Shown in pieces: positions 49,141 through 60,887 of a stretch of 64,000 bases of DNA. How positions within the stretch are numbered: position 1 is the first letter of the stretch; the number at the start of each line of letters is the position of its first letter. This DNA comes from Apostichopus japonicus (Eukaryota > Echinodermata > Holothuroidea > Aspidochirotida > Stichopodidae), in contig NC_092578.1 of assembly GCF_037975245.1 (NCBI RefSeq), positions 19,858,821-19,922,820 on the forward strand, given 5' to 3'. The translations under genes and the position numbers were made by a program. The notes under the pieces were generated by a model. The model was given only the letters and a program-made list of their open reading frames with translations. It was not told the DNA's origin and searched no databases.

Positions 49141-49811
49141 TATAACACTTGAAATGTCACAAATCTGTGAGAGCTAGCAATGTATTGTAATGCACTTAAC
49201 AGAGAGGCATACTGATTCAACTTTTGTTCCTAAAGTATATCATAAGAGCTGTTTGAGATCCAAAGCTCTGAATAAATCTTGTCGGAAATCAAAATGACTA
49301 AATGACTTTCAACTTCAAATTACACAAGATCAGCTGGCCTATAATCTTAAAATCATCTGAGTAACTCAAACCAATGTATAGACAAAGCTGTCTAGAGTTA
49401 TAAAATAGAAAATATTGACAAATCCATAACATATAGTTTACATAATGATAGACATCAGGAATGACATTCATGTAAATGGCAGCCTTTTATCTATGCTGGC
49501 GTAAAAACAAAATATATAACCTTATTTGTTATCTGTAATCATGTAGAGACACAATACAAATTCATATAATGAATGAAAACTAAGATGTTAAAACTGAATG
49601 TTTGTTTGTTTGCTTTAACATAAACAACTTGTTGCAACAATTACTATCAGATTGATGCCAGTTTGTGGTGGCTTATTTTATGCTCAAGCAGGAACAGTCT
49701 TTGTTACATCTCATTGTTATACTCTGGATTCCAAGTTTTTGCTCAATTTAGTGAAAATCTTTCCATACTTGATGTCCCACCTCCTCTTTTTTTTTTCTAT
49801 ATTATTTTTTT

Positions 49812-50110
49812 GGGAATGAGAGGGAAAAACTCCATTATATAGGGTGACATCCTTACTGGCCCAGTGCAAACAATGAGAGGGGGAAAACTCCATTATATAG
49901 GGTGGCATCCTTACTGGCCCAGTGCAAACAATGAGAGGGTCAAAACTCAGTTATATAGGGTGACATCCTTACTGGCCCAGTGCAAACAATGAGAGGGGGA
50001 AAACTCCATTATATAGGGTGGCATCCTTACTGGCCCAGTGCAAACAATGAGAGGGTCAAAACTCAGTTATATAGGGTGACATCCTTACTGACTCAATGCA
50101 AACAATGATA
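49812..50110. repeat. 58-bp tandem repeat, 5 copies
   Basis: Units contain AATGAGAGGGGGAAAACTCC, ATTATATAGGGTGACATCC and TTACTGGCCCAGTGCAAAC. It lies in intron 14 of CROT-like gene C. Confidence 0.93.
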
Positions 50111-52046
50111 GAGGGGAAACAAGGCTCTTAGATGTACTGTTCATGAATGACATGATCAAAAACTATTGTGCAATGTATACTTACATCCAAATAATAATAA
50201 TATCCAAATAATAAATTGCATTTTATTTGGACTGCAAGTTATTAGTTATGCTTAAGATAAACATATAAAATGATCTTTCATCTTTACTCAACCGGCAAAA
50301 TATAATCCTAATTGCTGTACATGATCTCACAAACTCTATTTATTCCTGTACTGGGTTATATGATATGAAATAGATAAGCAGAAACAAAAATAGATCACTG
50401 AGTTAATTAATCAGGCAAATAAACAAACTATAATTAGGCCTTGTCATCAAGACTCTTGACTTATAGTTATTATTAAGGGCTAAGATTAGAGACACCATGA
50501 TAACATAATCAGCACACAGTACCAGCAGGTTTAGCCCTCTATAAATGTACAAGTTCAAGGCTGTTGCATGATTGTAATATGCCACACATGTCAGTTCTGT
50601 ATAATTGAGAGCAAACGGCTTCCTTTGCAACAAAGAATGTAGTTCCAAAGGAAATGCACATTCTTGTGATTTGCTCTTTATCTTCTTCTTAATATGGGGG
50701 TTCAGATGATTTCATTTTGGCCTTATGTCCGTAGTTTTTATGTGCTTGTCACTCCTTTCACCTGTTTTAATGTGTTGAACCTAAACTTGGATCAATATTT
50801 CACTGACATAACACTTACAAGGATCTGATATGTGCGGCGTTGAGGTAACAAGCTCGACACACCATGTCATTGTCTTCTTAAAGTAAATTGACACCAGTCA
50901 AAGTCATTCAGCCACTTTCATTGAAACAACCTTTCAATTTTTTCTTTTAATTTTCCATTGCGTTGATCCTCTTTAGCTTGGTGCCCAATCTTTGCAAATT
51001 TCGAGGAAGATGATTCTTTTGTAGATCTGTAGATGCAACTTGTTCCTCAACAGTACAACTGTATGAACAAACAGTGCATGTAGAAAACTGCACTTTTACC
51101 TGATAATTAAGTCGATGGTTGATGTATTGAATCAATACCCTCCTGTGTCTCAGAAGGCTTTTCTTTCCCCTGTTACTACCTTAAAGTGAGTGAAGAATCG
51201 CGCACAAAGAAATAACTGACCTAGTTTTGAATGAGGTGTAACAGAAGTGTTAGACACCACCATCGATCCCAGCAAATACACACACAGCTTGCTACCGTCG
51301 GTAATAAGACACTAGTGTACAGTCAGTACAAACAGCTGCGGTCAATACCCACAATACAGTATACATAGCAGCGATGGACATCTCAGGTCCAGATAAATGA
51401 TAACAAGGTCTCACGTTTCCTTACTGTCTGCATTTTCTAGCGACAAGAAAAAAACTTCACTTGCAAGCAACTTGCAAGTAACTTTTTTCAGAGAGCGGCA
51501 CGCCCTTTGTTGCGAGTCTTCAGTGCCTGTAAGGTCTGAAACAAACTTCAACAAACTCATCCTCCTTGATTCTTGACTTAGTCTTCATTTTCTTTATTTC
51601 TTTTGTTGTGTTTATATAGTGTAATCTAAAATGTGATTGTTTTCTCATGAGAACAACTGGGATCAAGAAACTGACAACCCCTTGACCCTTTCTCAACTTG
51701 TTCATTCTGCTACACTGAAGTTCCAAGTGCATGACAATTACCCAAATTCATTCTGAGGAAATGTCTTTGATGGCAAATATTACACAGGAGAGAAAATCTA
51801 GAAAATCCTGTTGCCTCAGCAAGTTACATGTGAAATCTTTGGATACATGCTTCAGACTTATAAGCTGATATCGTAAAACCAAAGTTACTTTAGTAACCTT
51901 AATATAGAGCAAACATGTATTAGTAGTTGCATGCAAAGACCTCTCTTTAGAGTATATAGTAAAGTCAAATAGGCCATGGAAAGAATTTAAAATACAAATG
52001 ATAGAAAAATTGATAATTAACTGACATATTTTGGATGAAGACTTAC
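50111..52046. other. Remainder of intron 14 of CROT-like gene C
   Basis: No exon was recognised. The 51180-51500 part is less AT-rich than its surroundings and could be a regulatory region or an old element, but shows no diagnostic motif. Confidence 0.4.
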
Positions 52047-54295
52047 TCTTCTTTGCATAAGTTATAGAATATTGCATATCCGTCTTCCTTCATAGGAGCT
52101 ACTCCGCCATTGCCTGCCCAGTATTCTAAAGACTGGTAGACAGGACAAAGTTACCACCACCACCACTGTCATCCAAACAAAGAAAAAAGAAAGAATGATT
52201 GAAGGAAAACAATCACATTCACAATCATTACATGTTCTTCCAGTTTCTTCTTATTCTGACTAACCTTTTAGCAAAGGATGTATCAGTGAATATTTCTGGG
52301 AGGTCATACCCCTCTTCTTCTGATACTGCGTAAAGTCCAAGTAGATGCCGGTCACAGCCCTGTCCTTCCATTGCTTGTGAACCTAGCACCATGTGAGCGG
52401 TCACTGCTGCCCTCATCAAGTCCAACTTGTCTCCATTCTGCAAAGGAGAACCATGGACCATGGATAATGAATCCAACTTCACAGCAAAATGTGAAGAGTC
52501 TTACCCACAACAACATCTCCTACAGCAAATTTAGGCTAAGGGAGAAATTTAGCTATGAGATGAGCCCCTCCATTTTCCATTCCCTTATTGCATGTGTAGG
52601 GATTCACAGTACATGTATGTCTAATATTTTAAAACATGGAAACTTTTCTCACAAAACATGACAATTTATTCGACCATCATTTTTCAATTTATATGTATCC
52701 CATCATGCAATATACTTCCCATCATGCAATATACATCAGCGGATTAATAAAGTGTTAATCCACAGGTTACATGTCTAGCGCCATAACTGACAAATTGTTA
52801 CTCTCGGCAAGTCTAATAGTAAATACTTCCATAGCACATCCAAGCTTACACCTATTTACCTTCATATATGCAACCCTGGGCAGACGTTTATAATCAATTA
52901 AAGGGACCGCTTGTAATATCCTTTATCCCCCCCCCGCCCCAACCCCCTTTATCTCCTTGGATTTATGTATTTATGTATTTATTACATTGTACTATTAAAT
53001 TGAAAAAAAATTATATTGTGATGACACTTCAAACAGCATAACTAACACAAGCCAGGGAACAATGAAATGGAGCAATAAGTTTTAGATAGTAGATGGAATG
53101 TAAACAATAATGTAAATATGATTCTAATATATTAATTGGTAAAACAAACTTTAACTAACAATATTTTCCAGCTTTCATATTTCTTTCAAAGAACTATTAT
53201 ACATGATCAACTGAACACATGATCTATCTTTGAATGACTGCAAATAAATCATCCAGATTACTTTTAAGTAGAGTATGAAGCAACTTGCAACCCTCAGTGA
53301 TTGTGCTTGTTGTCAACATTAATTGATAAATACATAATTAAAGGAAAAATACAAGAGAAGCAAATTATTCAAATTTTATGTATTTGAAGGATTACTCACT
53401 GTTGCTGCTGGGTGATTCATTGCCTTGCACCAATCTGCAACCTCCGAGGAACATGTTCTGATGGTTGCTGTACGCCCATGGTAAAACTGTCTAGTGGTGG
53501 CAGTCTCATAACATGGACCAAGCCTGCTTACAAACAAACAAACTTGTCAAGTTTTTGTTTTATTTTATTTGTTAAAGGTTTTTTTGTGTGTTAATTTCAT
53601 TAGAAATTTATATTTTACTCCATCAATGTACTTTTTAGGCACATTGAAACAAACAGTTTAAATGGTTTAAATTAGGTTTAAATTAAATTCCTTCAAATAC
53701 TTACTGTATATTACATAGCCAGGTGCATATGAGAGGACAGACTGCTTTTAAGTATTATAGGTCAATGCTATTTTACCCAATAAACAATTAAAGCAGAAGG
53801 TATTAGTAGACTTACTTTGAATGTTTTGTGAAGTATGTTAGTTGTATGGCCAGTTGCATCCACCCATCTGGATGGAAACCACTATTCTTGACCCAAACTC
53901 TCCCATATAATGGAAAGCAACTGCAATAAACATCACATTTAGCTGCCTGCAACAAAAAAGAAGAATGTGGAATTAACTAGATAACAGACACAAATTAATT
54001 TTCTAGTTTAGTCAACCTAATTTTCTGTCATCTCCATGTATGCCTGACTTATACAAAAAAGAAGCAAAGTAGCAAGTCAAAAATGAAATCAAATGGTGCT
54101 ATAAACATATTTCTTTTATCTCTTTATATTTTATTCGTTGTCTTGCCTAAGTATAATTGAGCATTCAAACATATTTAAATATGTGAAAGACAGCTTAATA
54201 GTTATTAAGTTCATTGTGACTTTGCATTACCAAAGCAGTTGACAGCAAGCTAGAAGAGAATTTGGAAAATGAAGTAATGATGTAGTAACACTGTA

Positions 54296-55125
54296 GCTGA
54301 AGTAGGCTCCTTGTCTAAACCAGATAGCTATAGAAACAGCTAGATAATATATGTAGAACACTATAGCTAGCTCCCTGTCTAAACCAGGCAGATATAGAAA
54401 CAGCTACATATTATATGTAGAACACTATAGCTAGCTCCCTGTCTAAAACCAGGCAGCTACAGAAACAGCTACATATTATATGTAGAACACTATAGCTAGC
54501 TCCCTGTCTAAAACCAGGCAGCTACAGAAACAGCTACATATTATATGTAGAACACTATAGCTAGCTCCCTGTCTAAAACCAGGCAGCTACAGAAACAGCT
54601 ACATATTATATGTAGAACACTATAGCTAGCTCCCTGTCTAAACCAGGCAGCTACAGAAACAGCTACATATTATATGCAGAACACTATAGCTAGCTCCCTG
54701 TCTAAACCAGGCAGCTACAGAAACAGCTACATATTATATGCAGAACACTATAGCTAGCTCCCTGTCTAAACCAGGCAGAACACTATAGCTAGCTCCCTGT
54801 CTTAACCAGGCAGCTATAGAATGGCTAGATAATATATGTAGAACACTATAGCTAGCTCCCTGTCTAAACCAGGCAGAACACTATAGCTAGCTCCCTGTCT
54901 AAACCAGGCAGATATAGAAACAGCTAGATAATATATGTAGAACACTATAGCTAGCTCCTTGTCTAAACCAGGCAGAACACTATAGCTAGCTCCCTGTCTA
55001 AACCAGGCAGATATAGAAACAGCTACATATTATATGTAGAACACTATAGCTAGCTCCTTGTCTAAACCAGGCAGAACACTATAGCTAGCTCCCTGTCTAA
55101 ACCAGGCAGCTATAGAATGGCTAGA
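54296..55125. repeat. About 60-bp tandem repeat, about 13 copies
   Basis: Units contain ACACTATAGCTAGCTCCCTG, TCTAAACCAGGCAG and CTACAGAAACAGCTACATAT. Several copies are internally shortened. The word TATAGCTAGCTC includes the palindrome GCTAGC. It lies in intron 10 of CROT-like gene C. Confidence 0.93.
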
Positions 55126-55229
55126 TTCTTTTGATAAATATTCAGCACAATGACAGAACTTCTATGTGATGAGATCTGACCAAACATGATTTATAGATTC
55201 TGGCACTAGCATTGTACCAATGTTATCCT

Positions 55230-55909
55230 CAGTGGCGGCGCCAAGGGGGGCTTGGGGGGCTTTAGCCCCCCCCCCCACTGAAGTATTCAGCCCCCCCATT
55301 AGCCCCCCCAACTGAAATAGGCAACAAAAAAAAAACCTCATTGAAACAATATAGCCTACCCAAATTTTGTCAGCCATAACGCAGTGCTACAATGGTCAAT
55401 GGAAATGTTGATGAATTTTTCACATGATAATAGTCAGTGACTCAGTTGTGGTGCAGGAAGCCTTGTTTTGGTGACTGATAAAAACAATTCAGAATCCAGC
55501 TTTAACCGCGTGTGCGTTTCACAAACAGCGTGTATACAGACTAAAACAGGAGTTGTGTCAGAGAGCGCGATATAATAATTGAGCAAAGGAATTGGATCTT
55601 TCACAGCCGGTAATATTTTAGTGATACGAAAACTGTGAATTGGTATCTTCCATTCTAATTTGACTAAAGTTACTCACAAAAAAATGCATATTTTTGGAGA
55701 AATTTTCAGGTGACAAAAGCCTCGCTAAATGCCACCATTTTGCATGTAGGCCTTTCCAGGATTGGGAAAAAATTCAAAAGGGGGAGGGGGCACCCCCTCC
55801 CCTTATACCCCTCCCCCAGGACGGCGATCACTCAATCTTGTAAGCCACCCAAAAAATTGGCTCAGCCCACCTTAGCCTCCCCAACTAAAAATTCCTGGCG
55901 CCGCCACTG
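55230..55909. mobile_element. hAT-like MITE 3
   Basis: The 680-bp element has perfect 14-bp inverted ends (CAGTGGCGGCGCCA near the start; the end reads GGCGCCGCCACTG) and the exact 8-bp duplication GTTATCCT (55222-55229, 55910-55917). It shares the C-rich module CACCCCCTCCCCTTATACCC with elements 2 and 4. It lies in intron 10 of CROT-like gene C. Confidence 0.92.
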
Positions 55910-56585
55910 GTTATCCTGTTTAATATATTCAAACAACAGCTGATAATACACCCAGTAATTGTGTAAAACTGGCTTAATTTTGAAATATTTTGTACTTGTT
56001 GATTTATTTTTTCTGTTTTTTTTCCAGATAGCAAATAGAGATAAGATGGACATATGGAAACTTATATTCAATAACAGGATATACGATTGTAAGCTAGAAA
56101 TATTACCAGTAAATATCACAAACTGTAATTAAGCTCATCATTGTGCATACCAAAGCCAAACGATAATTTATCATAACTAAAGCAATACTTGAATCTTATG
56201 AATAATTTTGCAAGAAAAGTTTGTTTAACACACTTAGAAATAATTTAATTATTGTTTTACACCATGCATTTGTGTATAAATAATAGTGTGAACCTACCAA
56301 CTTTACATAGGTATCTTTGACATGTATCTGTGCCTGCTTGACTTTCTCATCTATTACAAAGAACAGTTCTTGTGGTACTGCTCCATCAGTCCTAACATCT
56401 GGTTTACCCTGTTAGTTCACATCAAAGAATAATAATAAACAGCGATGAACAATCCAAACGTATGCATGTTCTATTTCATTGCAAAACTCATCTTAAATAT
56501 AATACACAAATCAAATAGAAATCTTACGTGATATCTCTGTTTTGTTTGCGTTTTTGTTTTGTTCTCAGTCCTCATCATGTTGTAC

Positions 56586-57833
56586 AATGTCACATAAACC
56601 ATTCCTGGAGTTTGGAATGTAGCTGCAGGGAGATGTGTTTATTAATCATGTCTTAGTCCATATGCATGCAGCAATAGCAAACTATCTCACCCCCCCCCCC
56701 TCTACAATAATGGTGAATACATTTATATTGCCAATGTCACATAAACCATTCCTGGAGTTTGGAATGTAGCTGCAGGGAGATGTGTTTATTAATCATGTCT
56801 TAGTCCATATGCATGCACCAATAGCAAACTGTCTCACCCCCCCCCCTCTACAATAATGGTGAATACATTTATATTGCCAATGTCACATAAACCATTCCTG
56901 GAGTTTGGAATGTAGCTGCAGGGAGATGTGTTTATTAATCATGTCTTAGTCCATATGCATGCACCAATAGCAAACTGTCTCACCCCCCCCCCCCTACAAT
57001 AATGGTGAATACATTTATATTGCCAATGTCACATAAACCATTCCTGGAGTTTGGAATGTAGCTGCAGGGAGATGTGTTTATTAATCATGTCTTAGTCCAT
57101 ATGCATGCAGGAATAGCAAACTGTCTCACCCCCCCCCCCCCCCTCTACAATAATGGTGAATACATTTATATTGCCAATGTCACATAAACCATTCATGGAG
57201 TTTGGAATGTAGCTGCAGGGAGATGTGTTTATTAATCATGTCTTGGTCCATATGCAGGCACCAATAGCAAACTGTCTCACCCCCCCCCCCCCCTCTACAA
57301 TAATGGTGAATACATTTATATTGCCAATGTCACATAAACCATTCCTGGAGTTTGGAATGTAGCTGCAGGGAGATGTGTTTATTAATCATGTCTTAGTCCA
57401 TATGCAGGCACCAATAGCAAACTGTCTCACCCCCCCCCCCCCTCTACAATAATGGTGAATACATTTATATTGCCAATGTCACATAAACCATTCATGGAGT
57501 TTGGAATGTAGCTGCAGGGAGATGTGTTTATTAATCATGTCTTAGTCCATATGCATGCAGCAATAGCAAACTGTCTCACCCCCCCCCCCTCTACAATAAT
57601 GAATACATTTATATTGCCAATGTCACATAAACCATTCATGGAGTTTGGAATGTAGCTGCAGGGAGATGTGTTTATTAATCATGTCTTAGTCCATATGCAT
57701 GCAGCAATAGCAAACTGTCTCACCCCCCCCCCCCCTACAATAATGAATACATTTATATTGCCAATGTCACATAAACCATTCATGGAGTTTGGAATGTAGC
57801 TGCAGGGAGATGTGTTTATTAAGCAACTTCATT
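56586..57833. repeat. About 147-bp satellite-like tandem repeat, 9 copies
   Basis: Each unit carries AATGTCACATAAACCATTCC, GGAATGTAGCTGCAGGGAGA, GTCCATATGCATGCA and a run of 8-15 C. Copies are nearly identical except for the C-run length and a few bases, which points to recent amplification. The array lies just upstream of exon 10 of CROT-like gene C. Confidence 0.95.
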
Positions 57834-57856
57834 TATTGGATAAATAATATACTTCT

Positions 57857-58349
57857 TCATTGCCGGCATATAAAATCTTGCACAAACACAACTCGAAAGC
57901 GGAAAGCCATTTCTATATTCATGTTATTTCCAACGAAGGTGTAGTGGTTGTCATTTTGTCAGGTTGTAATAGAAGAACACTAGGTCTGTGTTCGATTCAT
58001 ATGTTTACAGCAATGCAGAAATGTCTTTCAAGTTGTAACAAAGCTAAAAATCGTTGCTGCAAGGGAAAGGTATTCTCACTCGTTACCAGTAGCGTCGAGA
58101 GCCAATTTGGACCTCGGGGACACTGGTGTCTCTTGGACTGTAACCCCCCCCCCCATTCCCTCTCGTCAGGCCTTTACTTTACTTTGTGCTGTTTTAACTT
58201 TGTATCTTGTGTATTAAATATTATTGCAAAATGTCTACTTCGGATATTGGTCGCATAGATAATGAGTGACAGACTAAGTTAATCTATGACGGTCACGGGT
58301 GCGGGATTCGGCAAGATGTTCTATTGACAGACTGAGTTAATCTATGAGG
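57857..58349 (+). repeat. Dispersed repeat, copy 2
   Basis: Inverted copy of 15431-15917. It ends exactly where the right arm of the inverted duplication begins. The tandem 59-bp unit seen beyond copy 1 is cut short here after CTATGAGG. Confidence 0.8.
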
Positions 58350-58838
58350 CCTCGTATTAACTTGGAATTTATCCGATCACCTCCTCGAATTCATTTGGAA
58401 GTTCAAGTCGTCTTTAACTTTTACTTACTGTTCCAAATGGCGGAGTGATTATTGTCTTGTCACTCCCAGAACAATGGAACAATTGTCCTTATATAAAAAT
58501 AAGCAACTGTTAGTTTTAATATAAAACCGAAATAAAAGAACGAGTTCAAGAAGAAACGCATTTAACAAGAGAGTAAAAGCGTGACTTTATTTGTTTATTG
58601 CATATTATAAACAAGATTTGTAATGAGCAACGTTTAAGGGAGTTGTTATATGGAAGAGAATTCTCAATTAGTCTGTGTAATCATGCATATAAGCTAAGGA
58701 GAAGTTATTGGCAAAACAGAAAGACATTAAAGTAAATAATTGAAGGGATTAAAATCTGGGCAAATAAAGAACATATTCTTATCCATATTACTGCATAGTA
58801 GTAAAAATGTCACAACTTAAAGGTCTGCTGTATAGACC

Positions 58839-59828
58839 CACTGGCGGATCCAAGGGGGGCCATGACCCCCCCCCCCAAAGGTGAGCCAAAAAGTGTTTCC
58901 GAACATCCGCTAAATCATATGATTGGAAATTAATAAAATCGAGAGGAATAGCAGTGGTAGACTAGTCGAAACCTTTTCGTTTTCTGGTTTAAAATTAAAT
59001 GCAGAGCTCCCAACTGACCCGCAATTCGCGGGAATTAGACCCGCAGTCTAACACCCAAACCCGCTGACCCGCACAAGCGTCCGAAAAAACCGCATTGTAA
59101 TTGTCAAGTATACATAAAAAAATTTGCACCAAATTTTGACTTAGCAACCATCATTTCTTTAGCATTTAGCATAATAGTGTATAAAACCTCCTTTACAGCA
59201 TAATTTGAACCTTTGAATTGGGGCGAGCAGCGAACATTTTCATGCCACGGGAAAGAATGAATTATCACCTACTATTCAATTTATTGATGTTACACACAAA
59301 AAAATGCATATTTCTCTGAAAATTTTGGGTGACAAAAGCCTTTCTAAGTGCCACCATTTTACATGTAGGCATCACCAGGATTCCAAAAAAAATCAATAGG
59401 GGGGACACCCCTCCCCTTATACCCCTCCCCCAGGACGGCGATTCGTGGCATGGACCAGCATTTGCCTTCTCAAGAGTTGGGAGCTATGTAAATGTATGAG
59501 CATGAGGATTTACAGTTTAACACCATTTTGCAGTTACAGGCTGGTTGTAAGAAATTTATAACCTATGAGAAATAAAATTTCTTGAGAAAGATGATCCCAA
59601 CTTTGTTTTATAAATATTTTAGAAAATTACACCTGGGAAACATTTGTTTTAGAAGTAAATTAACATCACCATTGTTCACTTTTGTCGCACCAAATTGCAT
59701 CTGAGGGCATTCAGCAATAGAAAATTTTCCAAAGGGGAGGGGGGCACCCCCTCCCCTTAGACCCCTCCCCCATATCACTCTAATGCCACTTTGGCCCCGC
59801 CCAAACAAGGGCCCTGGATCCGCCAGTG
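58839..59828. mobile_element. hAT-like MITE 4, with a nested element
   Basis: The 990-bp element runs from CACTGGCGGATCC to its inverted copy GGATCCGCCAGTG and is flanked by the exact 8-bp duplication TATAGACC (58831-58838, 59829-59836). The left arm at about 1527-1537 preserves the empty site. A second element is nested at about 59002-59488. Confidence 0.93.
59002..59488. mobile_element. Second hAT-like element nested in MITE 4
   Basis: Inverted ends CAGAGCTCCCAACT and AGTTGGGAGCTATG enclose about 487 bp, with an imperfect flanking word (ATTAAATG / TGTAAATG). It contains its own copy of the C-rich module (CACCCCTCCCCTTATACCCC). Confidence 0.6.
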
Positions 59829-60435
59829 TATAGACCCCAACTATAACTATCACGGAAAAACGCTTCTTGGGAATCGACCTGCCTTGTTCGTAAAATTACT
59901 TCTTTTTACCAATTAGTCTGCAACGCCTGCCACATACTTTTCCTGTATGATGGTCTTTGTGTGAACGCTGTATGATTAACTACACTGTAGGCATGAACAT
60001 ATTTCCAAACAGTGTTTACACGAAGAGCCTAATGGTGTTAAGAAGCTATGCAGGCTAATCTTAGAGCGTGAGGTGGATTTACGACCGTGTAGGTCGATTA
60101 CATAATCACAAAACTTTCCTAGATAAAGCGTGCTATAATTGGAGCCAATAATGCAGTTCTATAAGGAAGTACAAAAGATATCAATTTACATATAAAATAA
60201 TATTTAATATGTTTGATTCCATTATCGTTATCTATTAGTTTTATAAAGCTAAAATAAAATGTTTTGATTTGGTTATAAAAAGTCATAAAACTATTGATTA
60301 AACATTAAACATTAACTGTAGTGATGTGATCATCAATTTAACTTTAACATTAAAGAAGCCTTCCAGATATTAATATATTTAAAGAGTTAATAGCTATAGA
60401 AACTTGACTACAGCTCAATATTTTCTTTTTCCTTG

Positions 60436-60591
60436 TTACTCAAAATAAAATAAAACTGTTAGCAAACTGCTTATCCACTAGAGAGCCTGTGTAATAGAAT
60501 GTGTAAAAGTAAGTTGGCCTGACGTTTCGATCCTAGCAGGATCTTCTTCACAGGCTAAATGACAAGTAACAGTATAACAGAAGGGACAAAG
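60436..60591. mobile_element. 156-bp insertion in the right arm only
   Basis: This piece is absent from the matching position in the left arm (near 930). On the - strand it contains GATCCTGCTAGGATC followed by GAAACGTC, a stem-loop word common in dispersed invertebrate repeats and reminiscent of a hammerhead ribozyme core. The family is not settled. Confidence 0.55.
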
Positions 60592-60769
60592 TACTTAGAA
60601 AAGCAAAACTAAAATTCTGTATAAATTCAACCTTTAAAATATGATTCTGTAAAAAGTATACTCTGAAGATATATCTACTCTATAAAACAGTAAACTAATA
60701 TTACAGTAAACCTTTATTTCGTTTATTGGTTTCATATGTATGGTTTCATATATTAGTTTCATATATTCG

Positions 60770-60823
<54 letters not shown>

Positions 60824-60887
60824 TTACTAATTTGCAGCCTACATGGAACACAGCAGAAAAATGAAAGAAGCAATGTATTTGAGAGTT

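Larger units (their letters stand above)
48342..56408 (-). pseudogene. CROT-like: Carnitine O-octanoyltransferase-like gene C, exons 10-15 only, with a one-base deletion
   Basis: Six exons match exons 10-15 of genes A and B: 56298-56408, 53816-53946, 53400-53523, 52265-52437, 52047-52165, 48342-48462. Splice sites and phases are kept. Landmarks: FYHGRTATIRT (Glu of the TET motif replaced by Ala), QGCDRHLLGLYA, SGGGGNFVLSTSL. Exon 14 is 119 bases instead of 120. A single base is missing just after LSTSL, which shifts the frame to a stop; the other frame then resumes GVAPMKEDGYAIFYNLCKEE. The last exon would end in CKL, a PTS1 variant. No exons 1-9, including the catalytic His exon, were found up to 64000. 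It may be a 3'-end duplicate turned pseudogene, an assembly error in a real gene, or a gene whose 5' half lies further right. Confidence 0.75.

Noticed and set aside
48541-49220. Open frames rich in Val/Gly (+) and Thr/Asn (-)
   Set aside because: Products of the GGT/GAT-rich tandem repeats inside intron 14 of gene C.
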